Shown piece by piece: positions 7,959-15,538 of a stretch of DNA of 42,354 bases. Positions within the stretch are counted from its first letter, which is position 1. Each line of letters begins with the position of its first letter. The notes below the pieces were generated by a model. The model was not told the DNA's origin, did no database searches, and worked only from the letters and a program-made list of their open reading frames with translations. This stretch comes from a virus. The translations under genes were made by a program, and so were the position numbers. The DNA lies in IMG/VR virus record IMGVR_UViG_3300029327_000044, positions 1 to 42,354 of that record. One strand, 5' to 3'.

Positions 7959-10001
7959 ATGGCTCTTTTGCGGCTTGAACTCAGCCCGGACCAGACGGCT
8001 GCGGTGGCACCACTTATCCGTGAGGCGCGGCAGCTTATCGGCCCGACCGGCGAAAGCAGGACGTTCGCTCCGTCCGTCATTTTTGGCGAGGTGGACTTAC
8101 CGTGCTTCGACCCGGCTCTCCCCCACAAGGACATGACGCGGGCTGAATTTTGCTGCGGGATCGTCTCGGCGAAGGCAGCGCGGAAAATCCGCAAGATTCT
8201 GGACGAGGAAGCCTTGCGGCAAACTCCGGCTGCGCCTTCGCCGCGAACGCAAACCGTGCATCGGGTTGTCGCCGTTGATTTCGAGTGTTTTTACGACACG
8301 GAATACAGCGTCAAGAAACTCGGCTATTATGCCTACGTTCACGATTCCCGTTTCAACGCCTATCTGGTCTCGTTTTGGGCGGACGACGGATGGCATTGGG
8401 TAGGTCATCCAAAGGACGCCCCTTGGGATGAGATATCCGGCGCGATGTGGCTTTCACATAACGCGCAGTTTGACCGCGCTGTGTTCTTTCGGCTTCAGGA
8501 GTTGGGCATCGTTCCGCCGTGCATCAAGCCGGATGAGTGGTATTGCACTTCCGCACTTTCGGTCTACCTCGCAGCCCCGCGCAATCTCGCGGGAGCCACC
8601 AAGCAACTGGTCGGCATGCATCTCGACAAGTCCGTCCGCAACAGGGCGTGTGGTTGGAGCGGCGGCAGCCTCTTCAAAGAGGACTCGGAAGAGATGCACG
8701 CTTACGCGCTCAAAGACGCCGGGGCGTGTTGCCGGATTTGGATGGAGCATAGCGATAAATGGCCTGCCCATGAGCGCCGCCTTTCCGCGCAGACCATTGC
8801 GTCCGGCGAACGCGGCGTTCAGGTCGATCTCAGCTATATCCAGACGTCGGCCGCCGTTTTGGAGAAAGTGATCGTCCAGGCAATGGATCGTATCCCGTGG
8901 GCCAAATATGCCGCGCCGACCAGCACCAAGGAACTGACGAAGGCGTGCCGGATCGCCGGAATCGAGCCGCCGTCCAGCACGGCGGAAGATTCCGAGGAAT
9001 TCGAGACGTGGCAGGAACAGCATGGCGCTCGCATTCCCTGGGTCGCGGCAATGCAGACCTGTCGCCGCGCAAACCGGAAATTGAAGATTCTCCAGGCTGC
9101 CCTCACCCGCTGCAAGCCGGGCGGCGAGATGACTTTCTCGCTGAAATATTTTGGCGGATTCACGGGACGCTGGTCGGGCGACACCGGTCTCAATCTTCAG
9201 AATCTTAACAAGGACAAGGACTTTGATGTGGACATGCGGCGGATGCTGATTCCCCGTCCGGGCCATGTTTTTGTCATTTGCGATCTTTCACAGATTGAGC
9301 CGCGGTGCCTTGCCTACCTCTCCGGCAACTGGCCTCTCTTGGAACGGATCGCGGCGGGTGAAAGTATCTATGAAGCGCATGCTCGCGCCACGATGGGCTG
9401 GAACGGTGGCCCACTCAAAAGGGAGAACCCACGGCTTTATGGTTTGGCAAAAGCGCGCGTGCTTGGCCTCGGTTATCAATGCGCCGCCGAGCGGTTCGTC
9501 GCGGTTGCCCGCATCATGGGCGGCATCGAGATCACCCTTGCGGAAGCGGAAAAGACCGTGGCCGACTTTCGTCGCTCCAATCCGCTGATCACCGGCCTCT
9601 GGGCGAAGCTGGAGCGCGAGTTTGTCTCGAAGCACGGCAAAACCTATTTCCTGAAGCTCCCCTCCGGTCGTTACCTGCGCTACTTCGACGTGGATGCCAA
9701 TTCGATGACCGCCGGGAACGAACGCGGCGGAACTCGCTACCCATTTTACGGCGGCAAGCTGGTGGAAAACTATATCCAGGCGTCCGCCCGCGACGTCTTC
9801 GCGGAAAACATCCTCCGCATCGAGGACGCCGGATATCCGGTCCTCTTCCATGTCCACGACGAGGTGATCACGGAAGTCCCCATCGCTCAGGCCGAAGCCG
9901 CCAAAATTGAAATCGAGCGCCTCATGAGTGCCTGCCCTGCATGGCTGGAAGGCTGCCCGCTCGCCGCCGAAGCCATCGTTGCCAGTCACTATCTCAAATG
10001 A
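7959..10001 (+). CDS. Family A DNA polymerase with 3'-5' exonuclease
   Basis: This 680-residue phage replicase has an exonuclease domain beginning at VVAVDFEC (Asp107/Glu109, the Exo I D-x-E) and a polymerase domain. Motif A is DLSQIEPR at Asp442. Motif B surrounds LAKARVLGLGYQCAAERF, and motif C is HVHDEV at His633-Asp634-Glu635. Motif A has Pro where bacterial Pol I has Leu (DYSQIELR), as in several phage enzymes. The first roughly 100 residues form an extension of unknown function without a recognisable 5'-nuclease. Its stop overlaps the next start as ATGA. It very probably copies the phage genome. Confidence 0.95.
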   Translation: MALLRLELSPDQTAAVAPLIREARQLIGPTGESRTFAPSVIFGEVDLPCFDPALPHKDMTRAEFCCGIVSAKAARKIRKILDEEALRQTPAAPSPRTQTVHRVVAVDFECFYDTEYSVKKLGYYAYVHDSRFNAYLVSFWADDGWHWVGHPKDAPWDEISGAMWLSHNAQFDRAVFFRLQELGIVPPCIKPDEWYCTSALSVYLAAPRNLAGATKQLVGMHLDKSVRNRACGWSGGSLFKEDSEEMHAYALKDAGACCRIWMEHSDKWPAHERRLSAQTIASGERGVQVDLSYIQTSAAVLEKVIVQAMDRIPWAKYAAPTSTKELTKACRIAGIEPPSSTAEDSEEFETWQEQHGARIPWVAAMQTCRRANRKLKILQAALTRCKPGGEMTFSLKYFGGFTGRWSGDTGLNLQNLNKDKDFDVDMRRMLIPRPGHVFVICDLSQIEPRCLAYLSGNWPLLERIAAGESIYEAHARATMGWNGGPLKRENPRLYGLAKARVLGLGYQCAAERFVAVARIMGGIEITLAEAEKTVADFRRSNPLITGLWAKLEREFVSKHGKTYFLKLPSGRYLRYFDVDANSMTAGNERGGTRYPFYGGKLVENYIQASARDVFAENILRIEDAGYPVLFHVHDEVITEVPIAQAEAAKIEIERLMSACPAWLEGCPLAAEAIVASHYLK

Positions 10002-10396
10002 GCGAGATCAACCAGACACTCGTCACCAAGCTGCTCTCCCTTGCGCTGAACCACGCCGCCGCCCCCGGCGAGATCGACAACGCCGGGCGGATGCTGATCG
10101 GCCATCTGCGGAAAGCCGGGGCCAAGCCGGATGATCTTCTTCGCGGCGGGACTCGGGTGGTGGTGCAGGAGCGCATCGTCTACCGGGATCGTCCCGTCGA
10201 GAAAATCGTCTATCGGGACCGCCCTGGCAGCGCCCCGCCGCCTCCCGAGATCGTGATGCCGTTCGGCAAACACAAGGGCGTCCCCGTCGCCGAGATTGAT
10301 CCCGGCTACCTCCAGTGGGTTCTCGATAACTGCGACCGGCTCGACACCTACCTCTCAACTGAAATCCGGCGCGTTCTCAAACTCGACCAAGACTAA
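9998..10396 (+). CDS. DUF3820-like protein
   Basis: Starting at the ATG that overlaps the polymerase stop, this is a 132-residue protein. The C-terminal third (VMPFGKHKGVPVAEI then GYLQWVLDN, about residues 85-112) is the FGKHKG/W signature of the DUF3820 and exonuclease-X C-terminal-like family. The middle carries a direct repeat of IVYRDRP (ERIVYRDRPVEK and KIVYRDRPG) that looks like a linker. The N-terminus is helical. Its position between polymerase and primase suggests a replication accessory role. The activity is unknown. Confidence 0.68.
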   Translation: MSEINQTLVTKLLSLALNHAAAPGEIDNAGRMLIGHLRKAGAKPDDLLRGGTRVVVQERIVYRDRPVEKIVYRDRPGSAPPPPEIVMPFGKHKGVPVAEIDPGYLQWVLDNCDRLDTYLSTEIRRVLKLDQD

Positions 10397-10402
10397 CACT
10401 TC

Positions 10403-11290
10403 ATGGCTATACTTGATAAATTAACACCCGCTCTTCGTGATCTCCTCGATCACCATCCCGAACCCGGCCAGCGCAACGTGTGGCTGTTCCGCGTTGCCGC
10501 GTGCTGCCGAGGCAGATGCTCGGAGGCTGCATTCCGCCGTTTCCTTTATGATCTTCGTGACCGATGGGACGTGGGAAGACGACTCACGGACGCTGAAATC
10601 GAGCGGGCTATCTCCCGCGGGTTCAAGGGCACGAAGGTTCCACTTTCGGCAGTCCAGCGTCTTCACCGTCTCACCACGCCCAAGTGGCCCGAACCGAATC
10701 TGTCCAAGCGCCGGTTCTATGCCGAGACCACGGAGCCGATCTTTGATGTTGCTGCTCCCATCAACATTGATCCCGGCGCGGTGATCGACGTCCTCTTCCC
10801 TGGCGGTGGGCTCTTCTGCCTTGGGTGGGACAAGGTCAACGGTGCGACGTGGGAGCGGGAGCACTGGCGTGGGCATGAGGCTGATTGCCAGTTCATCGTC
10901 CCCAGCCGGATGATCGCATCGAGCGGTTGCAACGGCAGTGGTCAGGAAAGCTACCGCTGTTTGGAAAATACCGGTTCCCGCGAATATCTGGTCATCGAGA
11001 GCGACATCGGCAGCGATAAAGTCGAACAAGCAAGAGTCCTTTCCTATCTCGGCAAGTTCGCCCCGTTGGTGCTCGTCGTTGATTCAGGGGGCAAGAGCTT
11101 GCATGGGTGGATAGATTGTCAGAAAGCGCGGCGGCACCAGATTGCCCGCTTCATGCAATATGCCGTTTGGCTCGGCGCGGACGCCCATCTCTGGACGCCG
11201 TGCCAGTGGGTGCGAATGCCCGGCGGAACGCGCACGGGCGGCGCTCGTCAGCACATCCTCTACTTCCGTCCCCTGGGAGGTAAGCAATAA
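10403..11290 (+). CDS. Primase-like (AEP-type) replication protein
   Basis: The 295-residue protein has an N-terminal helical region rich in Arg and Cys and a C-terminal half with features of archaeo-eukaryotic-type primases: EYLVIESDIG near 195-203, LVVDSGGKSLHGWID at about 224-238 (the S/H-x-H-like active-site strand), and VRMPGGTRTGG at about 268-278. It is followed, with a one-base stop/start overlap, by a RecA-fold ATPase, a primase-helicase arrangement seen in phages and plasmids. The first metal-binding motif is unclear, so catalytic competence is not certain. Confidence 0.6.
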   Translation: MAILDKLTPALRDLLDHHPEPGQRNVWLFRVAACCRGRCSEAAFRRFLYDLRDRWDVGRRLTDAEIERAISRGFKGTKVPLSAVQRLHRLTTPKWPEPNLSKRRFYAETTEPIFDVAAPINIDPGAVIDVLFPGGGLFCLGWDKVNGATWEREHWRGHEADCQFIVPSRMIASSGCNGSGQESYRCLENTGSREYLVIESDIGSDKVEQARVLSYLGKFAPLVLVVDSGGKSLHGWIDCQKARRHQIARFMQYAVWLGADAHLWTPCQWVRMPGGTRTGGARQHILYFRPLGGKQ

Positions 11291-12480
11291 TGGAAACCGC
11301 AGAAAAGACGGACGCCCGTTCAGCGTTTGAGGGGTACGTGGACCCTGAATTTAACGCTGCCGCGCCATCGGAGGCAAAGCCGTTCACCATCTGGACCATC
11401 AGCAAGTTCCGGTCGTGGGTGGAGCCCGCCGACATGAACATCTTGGGTGATGGTCTCCTTCAAAAAGGCGGGCTCGCGGTAGTCGGGGGCCAGGGCGGCG
11501 TCGGCAAATCACGCTTCGCCCTGCAACTCGCCATCTGCCAATCGCTAGGCATTCCATTCGTCGGCCTGGACACGCACGGCAAACCGCAGCGGTGGCTCTT
11601 CATCGGCAACGAAAATTCCATCGTCCGCATGAAATCGGATCTGGATGCGATGCTTTCGCAGTACACCGACGAGCAGATCGCCGTTCTTGAAAAACACCTT
11701 TTCATGCAGGCGCTGGTCGACACGGAGGACTATTTCATTAGCCTTGGCGACGAGGAAATCAAGGCGCGATGGGTCCAGACGCTCTTGGAATTCCGTCCCA
11801 CGGTACTCGTGGCCGATCCGTTCGGAAACATCCTGGACGGCGATATGCTCAAGGATAATGACGTCCGCAACACGATTGCTGCGTTGACCAAGATCGCACG
11901 GGATGCCGATCCCATGATGGCCATCGTGATCCTTCACCACGCACGCACGGGTCGCCAGAACATCCTGCAAGCGGTCGGCTGGGACAAAGGCAATTTTCTG
12001 ATCGGCAGCAAGGCGCTCTATTCCGCCGCGCGGACGGTGATCAACATGGCACCGGGCGATAAGGAGGATTCCTCAAAGATCGTGATGTCCTGCGGCAAAA
12101 GCAACAACGCCAAGTCGTTCTCCACGGTCGGGCTCTGCCTTAACGAGAGCACCCACTTTTATGAAGTCGATCTCGACTTCGATTTGGAAGCGTGGGAGGC
12201 AGACGTTTCCGGCGAGCGTTCCGGTAAGGAAAAGAAGCTCACGGTTCAGGACATCATCGATTTCATCGCCGCCGCTGGCGGCAAATATGACAAACGGGAA
12301 CTCAAGGATGCCCTTGTCGATCAATTTGAGTGCAGCCGTTTCACGGTGGAACGGCGGCTCAAGGAAGGATTCCAGCATCAATATTTCCGCGCTCCAACGG
12401 ACGGAAAAACCATTCATCTCACCGCCAAATCCAAGGCCAGAAAATCAACAACCGTAGACGAAAATGAAACGCCATTTTAG
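11290..12480 (+). CDS. RepA-like RecA-fold ATPase / replicative helicase
   Basis: The 396-residue protein has Walker A VGGQGGVGKS (Lys73), a following helix, a sensor-like WLFIGNEN segment, Walker B TVLVADPFGN (Asp176) and VILHHARTG with conserved His residues. This is the AAA_25/RepA hexameric helicase pattern. The C-terminus (about 310-375, LTVQDIIDFIAAAGGKYD then FECSRFTVERRLK) forms a winged-helix-like DNA-binding unit. It overlaps the primase-like gene by one base (TAATG) and closes the replication operon before the terminator at 12524. DNA unwinding or loading at the origin is the likely role. Confidence 0.78.
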   Translation: METAEKTDARSAFEGYVDPEFNAAAPSEAKPFTIWTISKFRSWVEPADMNILGDGLLQKGGLAVVGGQGGVGKSRFALQLAICQSLGIPFVGLDTHGKPQRWLFIGNENSIVRMKSDLDAMLSQYTDEQIAVLEKHLFMQALVDTEDYFISLGDEEIKARWVQTLLEFRPTVLVADPFGNILDGDMLKDNDVRNTIAALTKIARDADPMMAIVILHHARTGRQNILQAVGWDKGNFLIGSKALYSAARTVINMAPGDKEDSSKIVMSCGKSNNAKSFSTVGLCLNESTHFYEVDLDFDLEAWEADVSGERSGKEKKLTVQDIIDFIAAAGGKYDKRELKDALVDQFECSRFTVERRLKEGFQHQYFRAPTDGKTIHLTAKSKARKSTTVDENETPF

Positions 12481-12523
12481 CCATTCAAGCCTCTGCTCAG
12501 GCAAGGGGTGCTTGATTCGATCA

Positions 12524-12556
12524 AAACAAGCCCCCCTTGTATCGAGGGGCTTGTTT
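12524..12556 (+). terminator. Terminator after the replication operon
   Basis: AAACAAGCCCC (12524-12534) pairs with GGGGCTTGTTT (12546-12556) around an 11-nt loop. The A-run and T-run flanks could make it act on both strands. Confidence 0.82.
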
Positions 12557-12634
12557 GCCATTCAACTCACTAGGTATCATTATGTTACGAAAGTCTTTGA
12601 GCATTGCACAAGTGCTGCTCGAACCCACTGCTTC

Positions 12635-12677
12635 TTGAGCAACTGCAGCAGCTTATATATAGCTGCTGCTTGCTCAA
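12635..12677. repeat. Long inverted repeat with AT centre
   Basis: TTGAGCA-ACT-GCAGCAGCT (12635-12653) is mirrored by AGCTGCTGC-T-TGCTCAA (12661-12677) around TATATAT. Sixteen base pairs form, with a small asymmetric bulge. There is no T-run, so it is not a simple terminator. It may be an operator, a cruciform or an RNA hairpin ahead of the regulatory genes starting at 12781. Confidence 0.75.
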
Positions 12678-12766
12678 AGCTCGCCGAAGCCATGGGTTTT
12701 TTTGGCTTGGCCATCGGTCTTGGGCATCCAGTGTCCACCATGACGTCAATGACGCGGGTAAGCGTG

Positions 12767-12773
12767 AAAGGAG
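12767..12773 (+). promoter_or_regulatory. Ribosome binding site of the first regulator gene
   Basis: AAAGGAG ends 7 nt before the ATG at 12781. It decides this start over the in-frame ATG at 12604, which would translate the inverted repeat. Confidence 0.7.
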
Positions 12774-12780
12774 ATCGCCA

Positions 12781-13161
12781 ATGAGAAACCTTGACGAAAT
12801 CCGGACGGCTTACGAACGTGGCGAAGGCGAATTGAAGGAACTGGCCGAGCGTTACGATATTCCCTACAGCACGCTCACGCGGCGCTGCTTTGGAGAGGAA
12901 TGGCACAAGCCCCGCTATCGTCGCGGTATTGCGCAAATGAGCGTCAGTGCCTATGCCTATGCTCACGGCTTGTGGCTTACCCGCCAGCAATTGGAAGCCA
13001 TCGAAGGACGCGCACAAGTCGTGTGTATCACACGAAATGTTCAGCGTGGGATCAAGGACGATCATCGGTTTGGAACGGTCTTCACCTACCCCGTAGACAT
13101 TCTCGCCAGTGTTTTCACAGACCACGGTCTGTTGGCACGGTCTGATGGCCTCAGCAAGTAA
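12781..13161 (+). CDS. Small HTH regulator
   Basis: The 126-residue protein begins with a helix-turn-helix resembling those of phage regulators and terminase small subunits: IRTAYERGEGELKELAERYD then IPYSTLTRRCFGEEW (residues 7-41). The rest (AQMSVSAYAYAHGLWLTRQQ and VCITRNVQRGIKDDHRF) is unrecognised. It heads a cluster of four small regulatory genes between the replication operon and the terminase genes, the usual place for a middle or late gene regulator. A strong Shine-Dalgarno, unusual in this window, suggests high expression. Confidence 0.62.
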   Translation: MRNLDEIRTAYERGEGELKELAERYDIPYSTLTRRCFGEEWHKPRYRRGIAQMSVSAYAYAHGLWLTRQQLEAIEGRAQVVCITRNVQRGIKDDHRFGTVFTYPVDILASVFTDHGLLARSDGLSK

Positions 13162-13165
13162 AGCC

Positions 13166-13765
13166 ATGATCAACGACTATGCCAACCGGCAGGAGGCTCG
13201 TGACCGTGAGTACCTTGAGTATTACCAAAGCCCGGAATACCTCCGCTGGGTGGAGGGGCTGTCCCCCGAGGACCGTTGCAGACTGGGAGCGGACGGCCTC
13301 TTGCAACCATTGATTGATCGCAGCGGAACGACTCTCCGGGATGAGGATGCGTGTCTATCGAACATGGCCTCGGAAGAAGAAGATGTGCTGACGCAGGTCG
13401 ATCTCGCCGCTGCCGTTCAAAAAACGGATGACGTCCCTGTGGCCGAGCCCGGCACGGACGAACGCCTCTGGGATATTCTGCGCAGGCTGCTCGGAGAGTT
13501 GCTGAACCAGAAGAATGCCAAGCTCACCATCGAGTGCCTTGCGGTTGTCAGCGGCATCGGTTTCCTCGGCGATTCCATGACCGAAATCGCCGAGCGCAAC
13601 GGTGTCACCCGCGCCGCGGTGAGCAAACGATGCGTGGAACTGACTCAAAAGCTCAAACTTAATCCATCGCGTGCGATGCGCTCGTTGACAGCGCGTGTCT
13701 CGTATGCACAAACCCAACACATCCTCCGGCACAACTATGAAGAACGAAATCGTAAAAATCGGTGA
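13166..13765 (+). CDS. Sigma region 4-like HTH protein
   Basis: Read from ATG 13166 this is 199 residues; ATG 13145 in the same frame would overlap the previous gene and cannot be excluded. The C-terminal part (about 137-175) contains KLTIECLAVVSGIGFLG, then SMTEIAERNGVTRAAVSKRC and VELTQKLKL, matching the helix-turn-helix spacing of sigma factor region 4. The N-terminal half is acidic and shows no region 2. It could be a phage late-transcription activator that engages -35-like DNA or the RNA polymerase beta flap. That role is inferred. It overlaps the next gene by 29 nt. Confidence 0.55.
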   Translation: MINDYANRQEARDREYLEYYQSPEYLRWVEGLSPEDRCRLGADGLLQPLIDRSGTTLRDEDACLSNMASEEEDVLTQVDLAAAVQKTDDVPVAEPGTDERLWDILRRLLGELLNQKNAKLTIECLAVVSGIGFLGDSMTEIAERNGVTRAAVSKRCVELTQKLKLNPSRAMRSLTARVSYAQTQHILRHNYEERNRKNR

Positions 13766-14348
13766 CGGCAATATCCAAATCAGCAGCCTTGGCCTCCAAT
13801 TCAACGGAGATGTTCCCGAACAAGCCATCGACGAGTTGCTGCAAAAATTCGGCACAGTCACTCGCGGGTGCATGTTCATCCTTGGCGATGCCATCAATTA
13901 TGCAGAAAATAAATGGGGCGATAAATACGAACACTGGATCGCAGTGACCGGCCTCGAATATCAGACCCTGCGCAACGCTGGATGGATTGCCCGCAAGATC
14001 GAATTGTCTCGCCGGAGAGACACTTTAACCTTCGAGCATCACAAGCTCGTCGCCCGCCTGGAACCCGATGAACAGACCCGCTGGCTCGATCTGGCCGAGC
14101 GCGAGGGATTCAGCAAACGCCGTTTGGCGAAGTCGTTGTTGCTTGGCCGCCCCGCCACCGATGAAGACATGGACGCAGGCAAAGACAAAGGGATTGAGAA
14201 CGTCCATCCCTACGTCAATCGCATCTGCGGGTTTTGGGGAATGCTAAAGGAAATGGGCTGGGTCAAAAGGGCTGGCGAGGAGAAGCTGCGTGCGTTCAAG
14301 CGCGATCTCCAGCCCGTGGTGGATATCTACAACACCCTGCCGGATTAA
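13737..14348 (+). CDS. Probable DNA-binding protein, ParB-like helical type
   Basis: Starting inside the preceding gene, this encodes 203 residues. The core (YEHWIAVTGLEYQTLRNAGW, IARKIELSRRRDTLTFEHHK, LVARLEPDEQTRWLDLAERE, GFSKRRLAKSL, about residues 59-138) resembles phage and plasmid regulators in which a helical DNA-binding unit is followed by an H-x-x-V-A-x-L/Q-R-x-x-x-L-x-x-A segment. The first 45 residues are beta-rich. Overlap with the sigma-like gene suggests coupled translation and a shared regulatory task. The exact function is unknown. Confidence 0.55.
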   Translation: MKNEIVKIGDGNIQISSLGLQFNGDVPEQAIDELLQKFGTVTRGCMFILGDAINYAENKWGDKYEHWIAVTGLEYQTLRNAGWIARKIELSRRRDTLTFEHHKLVARLEPDEQTRWLDLAEREGFSKRRLAKSLLLGRPATDEDMDAGKDKGIENVHPYVNRICGFWGMLKEMGWVKRAGEEKLRAFKRDLQPVVDIYNTLPD

Positions 14349-14352
14349 ATTT

Positions 14353-14664
14353 ATGCATGCCACCGATTCCCCACGCAGACGGTCACCAATTCCAGAGATC
14401 ACAAATCAACTCGTCGATGATCTTTTGGAGAGCGCGAAGAAAACTGCCCCCATAATTCTACCCCTATGCCAGGAAAAGAAACTATGGCCTGTGATTAAAA
14501 TCCTGAGAGAAGAAAAGCACTTCTCCTTCGATCAAATCCGGGACTGGCTTAATGAAACCGCAGGCGTTTTTCACTCGCATACATATTGGTCTACGTTTTA
14601 TCGGAACGAAAAAATACGAGAAACCCCTGTGGAAAAGTTGGGCGAACTAAAGTTTAGGCGATGA
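14353..14664 (+). CDS. Small helical hypothetical protein
   Basis: The 103-residue product from ATG 14353 has a basic N-terminus followed by two helical segments (EITNQLVDDLLESAKKTAP, WPVIKILREEKHFSFDQIRD) and WLNETAGVFHSHTYWSTFYR. The layout resembles short plasmid/phage DNA-binding proteins with an IR-x-WL motif, but I cannot name the family. It starts 4 nt after the previous stop and ends the regulatory cluster, just before the gene-free candidate packaging region. Confidence 0.5.
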   Translation: MHATDSPRRRSPIPEITNQLVDDLLESAKKTAPIILPLCQEKKLWPVIKILREEKHFSFDQIRDWLNETAGVFHSHTYWSTFYRNEKIRETPVEKLGELKFRR

Positions 14665-14903
14665 GTTCGCGCCACACGGGCCAACGTCGCGCGATTGTGG
14701 GCCAAGCGTGAGCGACGCGGCCATCAGCGGCCACAGCCAAAAAATTTCGGGGTCCCTGCGCCCGGCGGAAAGCTTGGGGTGAAAAAGTCCCTCGCTCAAT
14801 TTGTGTGAGAAGTCATTTTTTTGATGTCCCACTTTTAGCGCGTCCATCGTGCCTCGTTTCCCTCTGTAATCGCCGCCAGCTTGGAGTGGGACAAATGGCG
14901 CAT
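14665..14903. other. Gene-free repeat-bearing stretch before terminase: candidate cos/pac region
   Basis: Direct repeats GGGCCAA at 14678-14684 and 14699-14705 lie 21 nt apart, followed by GCGGCCA at 14717-14723 and 14727-14733, 10 nt apart. They share the core GGCCA on one helical face. Farther right, GTCCCACT (14826-14833) and AGTGGGAC (14885-14892) form an inverted repeat. Lambda-type phages carry cos immediately upstream of the small terminase gene, and repeated short sites there bind the small subunit. The repeats are visible; the packaging role is inferred from position. Confidence 0.45.
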
Positions 14904-14910
14904 TTGACAC
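14904..14910 (+). promoter_or_regulatory. TTGACAC heptamer, 20 nt before the terS-like start
   Basis: First of the start-linked TTGACAY set in the late region. There is no -10 box and no Shine-Dalgarno between it and ATG 14924. Confidence 0.6.
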
Positions 14911-14923
14911 ATCCCTATCTCAC

Positions 14924-15538
14924 ATGGAAACAACTCCTTCCCCGCTAAACGCCTACGCCAAGATTCTCGACGCGGACCTGCGCAACATCCTCAAAAAGGC
15001 GGCGTCAGGCAAGCCGCTTTCTCCCTCGGAACACGCTCGGGTTGTCGCCAGAGCCGCCGGATGCGATGACACCGTTACGACCGCTAAAAATGTTGTCGAA
15101 CTGGCGACGCTCCTCGGCACGAGCCGCCGCCAAATCACGCGGTGGCAAAAGCTGTCGGGCGCGCCGCAGGCCAACGCGAATGGAACTCACGACGTCGTCG
15201 CATGGCGTGAATTCGTTCGCGGACGCGGGCTCAAATCGGGGAAGGCCGTGGCCGAGGTAGATCAATCGGCGCTCAAAGCTCGCAAACTTCTCGCCGAGAT
15301 CGAGGAACGGGAACTCAAGGTCGGGATCAAAAAAGGAGAGTTCGTTCTCCTGGCTGATGTGCGCAGGGACTGGCTCACGCAGGTTGGCAAGGCCATAGCA
15401 CTCCTGCGGGCGAAGTTTGAAAACGAACTGCCGCCCATTTTGAGCGGCCAGGACGCGCAGGGCATCCGGGAGGAATGCGCCCGGGCCATCGATGAGGTTT
15501 GCAAGGTGCTCCATACCGGGGGTGGCAACACGCCGTGA
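14924..15538 (+). CDS. Phage terminase small subunit (Nu1-like)
   Basis: The 204-residue protein has an internal helix-turn-helix (NVVELATLLGTSRRQITRWQ, about residues 47-66) followed by GAPQANANGTHDVVAWREFV, the usual Nu1/terS DNA-recognition layout, and then a long charged helix (about 105-150) suited to oligomerisation and large-subunit contact. It recognises the packaging site and delivers DNA to the large subunit. It is directly followed by the large terminase gene (GTGA overlap), and its own upstream region is the candidate packaging site. Confidence 0.8.
   Translation: METTPSPLNAYAKILDADLRNILKKAASGKPLSPSEHARVVARAAGCDDTVTTAKNVVELATLLGTSRRQITRWQKLSGAPQANANGTHDVVAWREFVRGRGLKSGKAVAEVDQSALKARKLLAEIEERELKVGIKKGEFVLLADVRRDWLTQVGKAIALLRAKFENELPPILSGQDAQGIREECARAIDEVCKVLHTGGGNTP

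Noticed and set aside
8454-9266. 270-residue minus-strand frame opposite the polymerase
   Set aside because: The GC-rich antisense frame is open by codon bias, and the polymerase motifs on the plus strand are decisive.
14904-14932. TTGACAC as an ordinary sigma70 promoter
   Set aside because: With a 17-nt spacer the -10 would lie on or after the start codon, and no TATAAT-like hexamer is there. The same holds for the other copies checked.
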